Positions 33,504 through 44,577 of a stretch of 64,000 nucleotides of DNA are shown here, in pieces. The notes under the pieces are model-generated. The model was given only the letters and a program-made list of their open reading frames with translations, did no database searches and was not told the DNA's origin. The position numbers and the translations under genes were made by a program. The stretch lies in contig NC_090771.1 in assembly GCF_001761485.1 (NCBI RefSeq), positions 1,736,001 through 1,800,000 of the forward strand, in the 5' to 3' direction. The stretch's first letter is position 1. The number at the start of each line of letters is the position of its first letter. The stretch is from Yarrowia lipolytica (taxonomy: Eukaryota; Ascomycota; Dipodascomycetes; Dipodascales).

Positions 33504-35189
33504 ATGGTGCCACAAAAAGGCCTGGCGCTAGTGCTGTCGTGTGCAATGGCTTTGGCTCAGCCGGCGCACGCCCCCGAACAGCCTGTACACGCACAGTCGT
33601 CGCTGTTGTATTCTGCCGGCAGCGCAGATACCTCTCGACTCATCCATCACGCCGAAGTGCTGCATCAGACACACAAACATCTGGCCGCTTCCGAGAGCGG
33701 CGCCCCTCCTAAAAAGCGCTTGTCCGAGCAGCATGTTTTGGAGGGAGCAGCCCCTTGGAAGAAATGGTTGTTTGGAGGCAGTGACTCCTCTTCTGTGTCC
33801 GACAACAAGAATCCCCCCAAGGAACAGCCTCGTCCTGCCCACGCAGATCTTGACTTTTTGCAGCAATACGACGATGAGGTCGTGCTGCGATTTACATGGT
33901 CGCAGCCCTCAGACAAGGCCCACTTTGCCAAGGCCGTGCAGGGTCTGCTGCTGGACGTCTGGCGAATGTCGGCCACCGAGGCAGACGTCCGAATCCAGTC
34001 CAGCAGAGTCAAGGATCTGTACCGGCTGCTGCCCAAGAGCATGCGCCAGGATGTGCAGTATTCTACTCTAATCCCTGACCTGGCTCGAACCGTCTTCTCC
34101 TCTTACCCCGACAAGAGCTCCAACGATGTTTTCTCCGCCAAAGTTGAGCAGTCGCTCAAGAGCGTGCAGGGCTCTTCCTCTGCCAACAACATCAAGACTG
34201 CCAACAACATCAAGACTGCCAACAACGACCTCGTGTCCATCAACGAGGTCTTTTTCCAGGACTACCGGCCTCTAGAGACAATCTACCATTGGCTCGAGCT
34301 GCTGGAGGTGGCCTACCCCGAGATCATCCAACTCAAGGATATCGGCCACACGCACGAGGGTCGGCCCATCCGAACAGTGCACCTACATGGACCCAATGCC
34401 CGACCCGACCGGTCCAAGCTGCTCGTCACCGGTGCCATCCATGCCCGTGAATGGATCTCCACCTCCTCGGTGTTGTATACCATCTACGAGCTGGCCACCG
34501 GCTACGGGAGCAACCGCCAGCTGACCGAGTTCGTTGACAAATTCGAGTTTATCTTTGTGCCCGTTGTCAACCCCGACGGATACGTCTTCTCGTGGGACTC
34601 GGACCGTCTGTGGAGAAAGAACAGACAGCCCACCGGTGTGTCTTTCTGTACCGGCCTAGACATCGACCACTCGTTCGGTTACCAGTGGCACAAGACCCGG
34701 GGCACCCCCTGCTCCGAGTCTTACAGCGGACAGGAGCCTCTTGAGGCTCTGGAGGCCAAGTATTTGACCGAATTTGTGTCCAACCACACTACCGAGGTTG
34801 GCACCTTTCACGGTTTCTTGGATCTCCACTCCTACTCAGAGGAGATCTTGTATCCTTACTCTTACTCGTGTGACCGAGTCCCTCGGGACTTTGAGAATCT
34901 CGTCGAGTTGGCTTACGGTCTAGCAAAGGCCATTAGAATCACCTCTGGCAAGAGATACGTTGTAATGCCTGCCTGTGAGGATCGAGACCTGGTTGGCGAC
35001 ACCGAAAACGGCGGTGGATCGATGCTGGACTTCCTGTATTCGAACCACTGTGCCTGGGCATTCCAGGTTAAGTTGCGGGATACCGGCAATTACGGTTTCC
35101 TGCTGCCCAAGAAGCAGATTCTGCCCACGGGCCAGGAAATGTTCAACTCTCTGCGATATTTCTGTGACTTCATCCTCAACCCTGAATAA
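33504..35189 (+). CDS. ECM14: ECM14-type inactive metallocarboxypeptidase-like protein, 561 aa
   Basis: This is a secreted or vacuolar M14-family protein linked to cell-wall biogenesis in yeast. It has a signal peptide (MVPQKGLALVLSCAMALAQP), a pro-region (~60-240, ending in a duplicated ANNIKT motif) and an M14 fold domain (~250-560). Zinc-site residues are kept: H313 and E316 in HAREW, and H442 in LDLHSYSEE. The substrate-carboxylate pair N373/R374 is also kept in WRKNRQ. The catalytic glutamate, expected in a (F)xxELRD motif, is replaced by lysine: the motif reads FQVKLRD with K523. This substitution is the mark of ECM14-type pseudo-enzymes, so peptidase activity is not expected. The ATG at 33504 leads straight into the signal peptide. 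Confidence 0.93.
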   Translation: MVPQKGLALVLSCAMALAQPAHAPEQPVHAQSSLLYSAGSADTSRLIHHAEVLHQTHKHLAASESGAPPKKRLSEQHVLEGAAPWKKWLFGGSDSSSVSDNKNPPKEQPRPAHADLDFLQQYDDEVVLRFTWSQPSDKAHFAKAVQGLLLDVWRMSATEADVRIQSSRVKDLYRLLPKSMRQDVQYSTLIPDLARTVFSSYPDKSSNDVFSAKVEQSLKSVQGSSSANNIKTANNIKTANNDLVSINEVFFQDYRPLETIYHWLELLEVAYPEIIQLKDIGHTHEGRPIRTVHLHGPNARPDRSKLLVTGAIHAREWISTSSVLYTIYELATGYGSNRQLTEFVDKFEFIFVPVVNPDGYVFSWDSDRLWRKNRQPTGVSFCTGLDIDHSFGYQWHKTRGTPCSESYSGQEPLEALEAKYLTEFVSNHTTEVGTFHGFLDLHSYSEEILYPYSYSCDRVPRDFENLVELAYGLAKAIRITSGKRYVVMPACEDRDLVGDTENGGGSMLDFLYSNHCAWAFQVKLRDTGNYGFLLPKKQILPTGQEMFNSLRYFCDFILNPE

Positions 35190-36406
35190 GGGGAATACAT
35201 GGGTGGCATGCACAAATGAGCAGCCCTTGAATTTTTATATAAAAAATGCTATGACTTATGACGATATACAAAAAAGCAAAAAAAAACGAGTTTTATAAGT
35301 TACCATTGGGCCATAAGAGGAATATGGGTATATATATTAGACCTAAGATGAACATCATTTTCCAACCATCCTTTGTCCTTCGTTGTCACCACATGTATAG
35401 AAGGGTGCTCATAGATCCGCCTTGACCGAAATTTTTTGAGGGTATGGATACGCAACTAGTAGCTACACTGGTTGGGTGGTTTACCTACCGCACATGTTCG
35501 CACGTCTTGTAATTCTTTAGGGTGTGAGTAGCTACAAGTACGATACCAGTACATACCCGTAGCTGGTAGCAGCATAAGAGGAGGGTTTCTTTGCACTTCT
35601 ATACTGAGATATTGTCCCCACAATAGCAGCACCCATTACCGTCTCAGACCAGTGCAGTAACGTGGTGAAGTCATGTTGTACTCGTACAATATCGTACAAG
35701 TACAATACGTACAGTACAGTACACTGTCCTTTAGGACGGCTGTACTTGGGGCTCCGTTGATCCGCTGGCTATAAGAAATCCTCTTTCTAGACTAATTAAT
35801 ACAAGTGTACATACTGTACTGTACCCAAAGTACGATCCAAGTTAGCCGCATTAGTCAATGAAAAATGAAATGCATCTGTAATGTCGTCGAAAACGAACTC
35901 ACAGAGATATAACCGGGAAAATCAGTTGAATATTCTCTTTTGGCCTTCCAATTAAAATCTAGACTCGATTCGATCACTCCAACGTGGGTACACATCATGG
36001 TCTTAATCATACAGTTCGAGTCTGGAGCTACAGTAGCTTACAAATACAGTCCAAAGTGCCATTTCTAATCCACGACCCCCACACCCCCACTCCTGAACAT
36101 ACAGGCCAGTAGTGACGTAATTTCTACTGAGTGGCAAGTATTGAGAGTGTTCCCCTCTCAATGTGGCCTTGGACCAGCGCACAAGTGGGGAACACTCTCA
36201 ATACTTGTCCCCAGCCCTCTGCAGAATCGGCGCCGGACAACCGCACTGTGCGGCTTGCCTCCTCTTTTGTGCATGGGGTCAACCTTAAATTATGAATCAA
36301 AATATGGAACTCTAGAGGGATCAGAGAGAATCCAACAGGATCTACAAAGTACCCGGCAAGACACGGAAAGAAGAAAGATAACAAACAGGTCTCTCATACT
36401 CACGCC
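35190..36406. other. Gap between ECM14 and the HPP gene
   Basis: It contains a dense patch of TACAAGTA/TACTGTAC words (35525-35560 and 35670-35830) and a perfect 21-bp inverted repeat (36135-36207, separate entry). No gene or RNA was recognised. Confidence 0.5.
36135..36207. repeat. Perfect 21-bp inverted repeat with 31-nt spacer
   Basis: The left arm at 36135-36155 (starts CAAGTATTGAG, ends TTCCCC) and the right arm at 36187-36207 are exact reverse complements over 21 bp. The spacer at 36156-36186 does not extend the pairing. It lies 200-272 bp upstream of the HPP-family ATG. A transcript would form a strong hairpin. It could be a mobile-element footprint, a protein-binding palindrome or a structured RNA; the sequence alone does not decide. 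Confidence 0.9.
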
Positions 36407-37282
36407 ATGTACTTCAAAACACTCGATACAATCAACTCGGCGGTGGCTCCAATAAACATCGACATTGACCGCTACCTCAAGGCGATCTTCCCCTTCAACA
36501 TCGTGTCCCATATTCCGGACCCTATCAGACATGTCATGGGTGGCCGGTCGCCGGAGCAGCCCAAGCAGGCGCCACCCAGTATGCTGCTCAAGAGCTGGTG
36601 GACGCTGTTCAACAGCTTTGCAGGACTCATTGTTGCCGGAGCCACCATCAAGTACGGTCCGTACTTCGTGAATGGACGTCACGTTCCCGGCCTGGCTCCG
36701 TCCTCTGGAGCCACGGCAATTCTGATCTACAACGCTCTGGAGGCTCCTCTGGCTCAGCCCAGAAACGTGTTTGTGGGCACGGTAGTCTCCTCCATCATTG
36801 GCGTGGGTATCTGCAAGCTCTTTATGCTGGGAGACAATGAGGACTATCTGTGGATCAGCGGCAGTCTGGCTGTGGGAATTGCTTCCGTGGTCATGAGTCT
36901 CACCAAGACCATCCATCCTCCTGCGGGTGCCGCAGCTCTATTGGCATCCATCACTCCAGACTTTAGACACCTTGGATGGAAGTATGTTGTGGTGCAGGTC
37001 GTGAGCATGTCGCTCATGCTGGCGGTCGCCTGCTTGCTCAACAACATCCAGATGGTGTATCCCATATATTGGCTATATCCTGGGCCTTCCAAAGCTCCTG
37101 TGGCTGTCCCAGAGCCCGAAAAGAAGCCTGAAGAGCCGCCGAAATCAGAACCCGCTTCAGAAACTGACGACACGACCCTCACAGTCTCGGCAGTGGGAGT
37201 GAACTCACCCATTGAACTCACAGAAGCCGAACAGCTGGTTCTCGCAGGCATCCAAAGACGTTTGGCTGATGGTCTGCCGTAG
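36407..37282 (+). CDS. HPP-family integral membrane protein, 291 aa
   Basis: The protein belongs to the HPP family, named for the His-Pro-Pro motif that is present here as TIHPPAGAAAL (~169-179). Plant HPP members transport nitrite into chloroplasts; fungal members are uncharacterised as far as I know. After a ~65-residue N-terminal part there are four to five hydrophobic segments between ~67 and 222: LFNSFAGLIVAGATI, an SGATAILIYNAL loop or helix, FVGTVVSSIIGVGIC, ISGSLAVGIASVVMSL and VVVQVVSMSLMLAVACLL. The C-terminal ~65 residues are hydrophilic, Pro/Glu/Thr-rich and probably cytosolic. The ATG at 36407 is the first in frame. Length is normal for fungal members. The substrate cannot be assigned. 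Confidence 0.88.
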   Translation: MYFKTLDTINSAVAPINIDIDRYLKAIFPFNIVSHIPDPIRHVMGGRSPEQPKQAPPSMLLKSWWTLFNSFAGLIVAGATIKYGPYFVNGRHVPGLAPSSGATAILIYNALEAPLAQPRNVFVGTVVSSIIGVGICKLFMLGDNEDYLWISGSLAVGIASVVMSLTKTIHPPAGAAALLASITPDFRHLGWKYVVVQVVSMSLMLAVACLLNNIQMVYPIYWLYPGPSKAPVAVPEPEKKPEEPPKSEPASETDDTTLTVSAVGVNSPIELTEAEQLVLAGIQRRLADGLP

Positions 37283-40103
37283 CAGACACGGCTAAACTTC
37301 GATTGATTGATCTCATCACACTAATCAATGCATCTAGAGTCTTTCATTTCTTTCCATATCATTAATAACATTTCTATGCGATATACGGGTGTTCAGTGAA
37401 TACTGTAGCCGTTAATTATGGCACGTGCCAATGTAACACAAACCAGAGGGGATATCCGCAGTTTGGCTCTCTAAAAGAGAGTCAAAAAGATCAATGGCTA
37501 TAGTCTGACACTTCACAAGGATACTCCAAGTCATCATCTTCTATAGCAGAATTACAACTGTATCCATAAAGGTTCACGCTGGGCTACAACCCAACCCAGT
37601 GACAACAATAATCGTTTCCTGTGAAGACATCTCGTAATGACCCTTGAAGTGGAATTTGCAGTAATATTCAGTCACTTGAACAAAATCTGTTCAAAATCTT
37701 CTTCAAATCCAGGGTGCGGACTCGTAGACAGTCTTCGTTTCACACCGCCCCCCATAAAAATTTGTCAAAGATCATTTTGATAGAAGCATGCTAAGAAAGC
37801 GGAAACACAGCAAGACAGTAAGTATATACATATGTCCGATATAACCATATCTGTCTCAGACTCACTTCTCTCAGAGAATTTCAAGTCTACTCACGTCCGC
37901 TTACAGTTGTTTTGTACTTAGCCAGCCCTCTCATTTACTTCCTTGAGTTAGTTTAAACGAGAAAGGGCCATTCCGATGTATTTCATGGAACACACTCTCC
38001 GCCATTCAACTGACAGAAAGATAGGTACTTTGCCAAAGTATTCTCAACAGCTCTTTAGAAATTATATTGAAGTCATTACTCAGTTTGCTTTCCTCTCACG
38101 CAACCAATACCTTCTATTCTCTGCTGTAAACACATGGTGCAACCTCACTCGGCACCTCACGCGTAACATTACAGTAATATCAGTGCGCTCTGACGCAGTA
38201 TATATTACCTGTTTTGGTATTAATCATAAACAAACCAACTTACAGACTACAGTACTTTAGATATTGATTTCAAGCCTACAAGTGTTACTATAGGCAACCC
38301 ACCTGTAGATCATGACTTGTAGACTCAAGCTCAGAGGCAGGAATACATTTCCAGTAGCTGTGTTAGAAAAACATCATGGACCGGTGATACGCACAATCCT
38401 CTTCCTACAAGTAGGACACTGCTTCTTCAAACATGTCGACGGATATATAATGCCTCTTGGTAAATACTATGCTATTACATTTACAATAGTCCCTCTAGCA
38501 TCATGCATGCCAGCTTGCAAACTAGCCCACTCAATTAGTCATATCCGTAGCTCCTTGAACATCTCAGTTATCCCTTTTTAGTCTACTGCTAGCGTTGGGG
38601 TTCCACATCGGGGTTTCTACAATTAGCGTGGCCGTAACGCTGACGTTTGGAACTGCTCTGTTTTAAGTCGCATGAAATAATATCTCAGCATGGATCATCG
38701 CATGTTCAGGGGTAACTAATCTCCGTAAATGTAAGAGCAATATTTTCTGCTGACTGCTCGTGGGCACTATAAATAGACGTAGAAATATTATTGGAAACAG
38801 TCTAGAACATTGGGGAAAGATGTGGATTAATAAAACAAAGTGGACATCGGGCATAATGGAGTTCTGCACAAGCTACAGTGCACCCATTAGCATGGTATGA
38901 GAGGTGGATAGATAACAAATGGGGCCACTTTCAATGTTTTACAGTACCTTCATTTTTTGCTCAAGTGGTGGTATAGGCAGCTCTTGTTGTCCTCTTGCTC
39001 TACAGTACTTGTAGTTCTTCTCCTGGGCGGACGGTGGACTTGCAAGTGTAGAGCTCGATTGTTTGTACAGTAACAGTATTACTTGGGAAGCATCAACTAA
39101 AAATTGAGAATATATTGACTCCCAGCTCACACTCAACAATGTTAGGAGTATCACTCCTCTAATCTACCAACTCATGTATCTCCTCCAAGCTACAAGTAGG
39201 TACAGTTCATACTGTAGACAACCATGCACCCCCTTTCCAGCCAGGCTACAGTAGCTCAGTAGAACCTCGCTTCCACCTTCTCAGCTCCTCCACGACTCCT
39301 AAACCACAGCTCAACTCACCCATCCATAAACAAAGTCATAAAACGTTGTGTATGGATGACTCAACGCATGGACAGGATTACGCGCTACTGTACCATATCC
39401 GTACTACAAGTTAGATTCAGACTAAAATAGTGTATTCGCCAATTAATACAAATTAGTGGCAATAAAGGGGCGCCTGTAATTGAAAACGCGTTGGCCTATC
39501 GAGACAACATCAACATCATCAACATTTCCATTATGTGACTGAGAAACATGAATAAGAGTGCATCCCGTCGTGTAATGTGGATGTCAATGGTGCTCCAACT
39601 ACTTGCTACTTGTACTTGTAACTAACTATAGCTAGAATATTAAGGAGTGCATCAAAACCAGATACAGTTGCCCTGGTAGAAAGACTGACCTTTGTATGTA
39701 AGTACGAGTGTACTGTACACTCCATGGGCCCCACAAGTTAGCGTCTGTACACACCGTTGTCTACCCAGAGCAATGCATCTCAACATTATTTGTAGCCCAA
39801 GGCCACTGTACAGGTGCCAGTACATACCAACTACAAGTACATGGTCGAATGTCGAATACTTTTCAATCCAGCCCATCTATTCTGTCTTCATTTAGTGAAA
39901 TTAGAAATGAAATTAATTATGAGTATATAATAATAAATTAAACCGCGATGGCGGGTGTGTTTTGTTATTGTGTATCATCAGGGTGCAAGGATTCATCCTC
40001 AGCACCAGACTCGGTTCACAGATCAAAACGTAGTCTTGAAGCTCTGGCTCGTCCCCAACTGTCGGCAGAGCCAGTCGTGGGGAAACCTTTCTCAGATAGC
40101 TAG
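37283..40103. other. 2.8-kb gap between convergent HPP and bHLH genes
   Basis: The flanking genes converge. A 94-codon ATG frame at 37976-38260 has no recognisable features and I do not call it. Words of the TACTGTA/TACAAGTA type occur around 38990-39260 and 39600-39850. I see no tRNA or other RNA gene. Confidence 0.4.
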
Positions 40104-41381
40104 CTACCTCTCACTGTTCATGGGAGGCAGCTTATCGTCAACCAGGGACGTGGTGCTACTAGACCGCAAGCTTCGTAGATCCTGGTGGGACGATCGTCGC
40201 GCATATGGCGAGCCCTCGGCAGATGCAGGACGTTCAGGAACGTGGTGAGGAGGCTGTGGCAGATGTGAGGCACTGTGGGATCCCGACCGGTACGAGTACG
40301 GCGATGGAGATGAGTAGACAGGCATGTGCATGGGAGGTGGACCTGCGACGGACCCGGGAGCTCCGGGAGGCATATGCATAGGAGGGGGCCCATGAGGCTG
40401 ATGCTGTGGATGTTGCTGGTGGGGCATGTGGTGCATGGGGGGAGCCTGATGTTGATGATGGTGTTGAGGGGGAGGGCCGTGGGTGTGGGTCTGGGGAGGT
40501 GCATGGCCCTGGGGGGGACCAGGTCTGTACCGCAGGTTATACACCTCTTCCTCCAGAGCTGCAATGTACTCGACCGCCTTCTTGAGGATGACGGCCTTGG
40601 ACAGCTGGGTTCCTCGGCAGTAGGGGACTGCGTTGCGCAGTTGTTGAAAGCCTCCGTTGATGTTTTCTCGCCGTCTTTGTTCCGACAGAATGTGTGCGTG
40701 TCGCCTGGAAGAGACGCTCGTGGAGGAGGGCAGGGTGCTGATGATAGGGATGCTGGGGGTAGCAGGTTCCAGCTGCTCCGTCTTGATGGCCGTGGGAGAA
40801 GCAGGTTCATCGTCGTACTCGTAGTCCGGCATGGGAGGTGGAGGGTAGTTTGAGAGCGAGGAGCCTAGGGCAGCCATGGACTTTGCCTTCCGTAGCGACT
40901 TGGGCGGTGACTTGGAGATCTTGAAGTTGGATGTGCTGCTCTTTCTGTTGAGCGTGGGAAACGTCTCTGCCGTTGGCGGAGGCAGTTGTGGCACCGAATG
41001 CGTCGGCGAAGTGGCTGTGTTCAGTGTCTGGTTGACAGGACTCTGACCTGGCGAGGTTCCATTAGACATGGTTCCGTTAGAAGAGGTGGCTCCGTTAGTA
41101 GTTCCATTCATTCCGTTCACGCTCGCAACACCATTGCTTTCACCAACGAGGGCAGCAGTCATCTGATTGCCATCCTTGTCCTTCGGTTGTCCATTATTAG
41201 GACTGTGTACCGGACTAGGAGGCAACGACGTCTTCCATCCACCGGGGGCTGTGGTTATACTGGGAAGGGCGTTGGCCGAGTAGGGTCTCAGGGGACCATG
41301 GCCAGGTGATAGGTGTGGGTTAGATAGCTCTGTGGCCGAGCCTGGTCGAGGAGGAGGCAACACAATTGATTTGAGGTCCAT
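40104..41381 (-). CDS. Basic helix-loop-helix transcription factor, 425 aa
   Basis: The bHLH domain spans ~226-284. The basic region (RRHAHILSEQRRREN) carries H230, E234 and R238 at the three positions that read CACGTG-class E-boxes. Helix 1 is INGGFQQLRNAVP and helix 2 is SKAVILKKAVEYIAALEEEV. The N-terminal 220 residues are Pro/Ser/Asn/Thr-rich. The C-terminal 140 are His/Pro/Gln-rich with runs such as HHQHQ and MHMPPG, a likely activation or interaction region. Candidate relatives in yeasts are Ino4/Yas1-like and Rtg3-like factors, and similar domains occur in filamentous fungi; I cannot choose among them. The ATG at 41379-41381 is the first in frame. The divergent upstream gap is long (3.2 kb). 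Confidence 0.9.
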   Translation of the reverse strand: MDLKSIVLPPPRPGSATELSNPHLSPGHGPLRPYSANALPSITTAPGGWKTSLPPSPVHSPNNGQPKDKDGNQMTAALVGESNGVASVNGMNGTTNGATSSNGTMSNGTSPGQSPVNQTLNTATSPTHSVPQLPPPTAETFPTLNRKSSTSNFKISKSPPKSLRKAKSMAALGSSLSNYPPPPMPDYEYDDEPASPTAIKTEQLEPATPSIPIISTLPSSTSVSSRRHAHILSEQRRRENINGGFQQLRNAVPYCRGTQLSKAVILKKAVEYIAALEEEVYNLRYRPGPPQGHAPPQTHTHGPPPQHHHQHQAPPMHHMPHQQHPQHQPHGPPPMHMPPGAPGSVAGPPPMHMPVYSSPSPYSYRSGSHSASHLPQPPHHVPERPASAEGSPYARRSSHQDLRSLRSSSTTSLVDDKLPPMNSER

Positions 41382-44300
41382 GTTGAGAAAAGAAGTGACG
41401 TGTGTATGTTATGTGTCGAAAAGTTGTTGGATGTCGTTGGCGTATAACAGGACAGTGTATCTTTCTGTGTTGGTTCTGGTTGGTGTTGTTCGTTGAATGT
41501 CGTTACCGTTAACTGGTAGCTATGTCTGTGTACTGCGTGTGTACACTCTGCTCTGGCTAAACAGCCGAAGGGTGGAATATATCGAGGAGCTGAAGCGGAT
41601 TCAAGCGTTTGGAGGTAGTAGATGAAGATATCTCCACAACAAGAGACGCGAAGACGTGTGTGCCACGCAGTAGCGGTCCAACTTTAACGCCCAAAGCAGT
41701 AACATTTAGGGTTTGAAGCGGGACAAGGCACTGCCTGAAAGAGAGTCAGCGGCCTGAAAGGAGCCTGAAAGCAGCCCGTCTAAAAGTTTATTTGAAAAGG
41801 TTCACAAGGAATGCATTTTAGGAATGTGTGGCATTTGACGGGGTGTAAGAGCTGACAGGCCCCAGCTACCAACATAATAAGGATATGTGGTTATTTCTAA
41901 CTGCTTGAATATTCTTAGTATCGGCTTTTTTCCCACATAAACGTCCCTTATTGCACCCGTTAAGGTCCAAATTATATCCCTTGTTCTGTCCTCCTCCACC
42001 TGATCAACCTTAAAACATGTGTTAAGGGGTTGCAAGTCAGGGGCTAACTGTGTACTCGTACTTCTTTGTGCAGTGTGCACCCTCTTATTGCCTGCTCTGG
42101 GTTAATGTGTTTCCTATTTGGGACGCCAAAATTAATACAAGTTGTGTGTGCCGCCTGATGGGGCGTAGCTAGGTGTCTGAAATGGGGCACTAGATAGGAG
42201 GGTAGGGGTAAAAACGACCTCTCGTATTTGCTTCCACGGCCTCAAAACGCCTCTGACAGGCCCTCATCCCTTGTTCGGAGCCCCATCCGACCTCCGAGAT
42301 GGACATGTGAAATTGCGCATCTACTAGCTGCAAATATAAATAGCTGGCAAAGCTAAAAAAGTATAAAAAGCACGGTGGGAGATATATTTTCTTTTGGCCT
42401 GGGACCACAGATTGATATCACTGTGTGCATGAGCATCCATGAGCACCTCCTTCGTGAGAAGCGCAGAATACGAAGAAAGAGACGAGCAGAAAATTATCGT
42501 TGGCCCATCGTGCTCCAGCGGACTAGTCCCATTTTCGGACCCTCCGCGGCCGCCTACGACCCTGTATGTAGGTCCGTAGTAGGTCTTCTTTGTGCATACT
42601 CCACAACCCTACACCGGATCACTGACGTCATGTAAACACGTGTCGGAGTAGGAGAGTTCACGATTGACTTTAACGCATGGCGTACAACGCACAAATGGTA
42701 CAGTGAGTGAGTGCAAGAACAAGACGTACACCCTGCGGTACACACGATCCAATTTATTTAATACAGTGTGAGTACGAGGAGTAACTACTGTAATGTTTAA
42801 CTAGGGCCCCCACACTCGCAATAGTACAGTACAGGCACCACTCCATGGGCGGCTCAAGTGGCTACAGGTAGCACCTCTTTCGTCGTCACATTAGATGTAC
42901 AACCATATCTCCAGCAATACGTGTTTTGCTTTTTCTTAGACTTCACAGTCGTGGGTGCAAGGTGCGGAGGGTGGGAAAAGTGCTCACTTATTGACCATAC
43001 CAATGCCAAGATGATATTGGCCCAGTTTGGAGATACTTGCTACACGGACACTTGCTGGTGAACAACTCTCCCATGACCCCTGTCTCACCGGGGGTCTCAC
43101 TGCTGGTTGCAAAGGTCGGTCGTCTCAGTTCTCCATGTTTCATCGTGTGCACCCCAACCCAATGATGAGCAAAAAAAAAGCATGGACTTGTAAAACTAGC
43201 ACAAGTAAGACATTCCATGTCCGTAACCAGCTAGACTGATACCGCTTTAGGCACCTCCCTATGTACATAAACTGCCTGTAGGGTGTGGGGTGATAACAAT
43301 GGGTGGGCCAACAAGGACTACTCCAATAGACGCGGTGTTCACAGGCGAATACGACAGAGCCTTGATGCCAAGGATCGAATTCATCTCTTCAATAGTATTA
43401 GTTGGCCAGCCGTCGGGAGTATACAACTCATACAGTCAACAGCACGTGCTTCTGAAGAACACATCTGATGACTTTTGCCGTTGCTTTTTCTAGTCTCGTA
43501 ATTACTGTAGAACGTTTCAAAGCCAAACCTCGCTTAAAAGCAATAACGTGCTCCTTAATAACCCCAAGCAGCCACAGTATCGTTAGTTTCTATTGTATCT
43601 CGCGTACTAATGCACTTGTAGTAGGCCCCGCTACAAGCACAAGCAATTAGGGTGTTTGCCACCGCCTCAGGCTGGTGGCCAAGGCCGCCTTTTGCTTCGA
43701 CCTGTCCACACACACAGAGCCGTATAGTAGGGTTAGTGTCTGTGCGTAGAGTTGAATTGGGTAATAATTGACCGGAAACGTGTCACAGTAGCTCCCTCGA
43801 ACTCGTCATCTGACCTACTTCATCCCAGCACTATGCTCATCTGCCTATATGCTCGTGTAATTGTGTGAAAGTACAAAACGTACAGTCGCTTCAACGTTAT
43901 CATATCCGATAATTTCCCCAAATTATAATGTGGTCACAGGGTCAACACAAGATCATGTCAAGTATATACAGTAGTAATCTCGAAATATTATCTCCATTAA
44001 CGACCACTGTCGTCACATGACTGTCTCATTTCTGTACAAACAAGTGTCGAAGGTGGAGTAAATATCATTAACTGGAGCCCTGCCCACCAAGAAGACGACT
44101 TACTGCTATTTCCACTTTGGAACCAAAATAAACCAATTATGACCATGTAGTAGGGCGCCAACATCCCCTCCTGTTACAGTACAGTAGTTTCTACTCTTCT
44201 GCATCGCGTCCTTGTCCTACATTCAGTCCTTTCGTCATGTACATACTGTACATTCGAGTATGTTGCCAGAATGGCACATGCTACTTGTAGTACTGTACCT

Positions 44301-44577
44301 GATACAGTGAACTGTACGACAAGGATAATGAAACAACCTCATTGCGGCAGGTACCAGTCCATTAACGGCTCCACAACCAACTCACTGCAGTGTAGCAATG
44401 CCCTTATTCGTCTTTCCCATACCGGATTGATCCATGCTCAAAAACTCAATATGCATCGAGCATTCGTCTTGCCATTTGTTTGTGTGTGCCTGCTTTTTCG
44501 TTGCCTTCGCAATTATAAACTCTATTTTGCCCCCAATATGCATCTATGTTAAACCTCCATGAGAACGAAACATAATC
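41382..44577. other. 3.2-kb divergent gap between bHLH and RAD17 genes
   Basis: Two TATA-like words (near 42336 and 42362) precede a 69-codon ATG frame at 42429-42635 with a basic stretch (EKRRIRRKRR). It has no family features and I leave it uncalled. A small GC hairpin (GCCACC...GGTGGC) lies near 43660-43682. TACTGTA/TACAAGTA words are frequent. Short upstream ATGs lie just before RAD17 (separate entry). Confidence 0.4.
44546..44575 (+). promoter_or_regulatory. Short upstream reading frame just before RAD17
   Basis: An ATG at 44546 opens a 9-codon frame ending with TAA at 44573-44575, two bases before the RAD17 ATG. Other ATGs at 44538 and 44559 also open short out-of-frame readings. If transcription starts upstream of them, they could lower RAD17 translation. 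The transcription start is unknown. Confidence 0.3.

Noticed and set aside
37976-38260. 94-codon ATG frame in the HPP-bHLH gap
   Set aside because: No recognisable motif, codon use unlike neighbouring genes, and it lies in a gap between convergent genes.
42429-42635. 69-codon ATG frame with basic stretch after two TATA-like words
   Set aside because: Short, no family features; the TATA-like words alone are not enough in AT-rich gap DNA.
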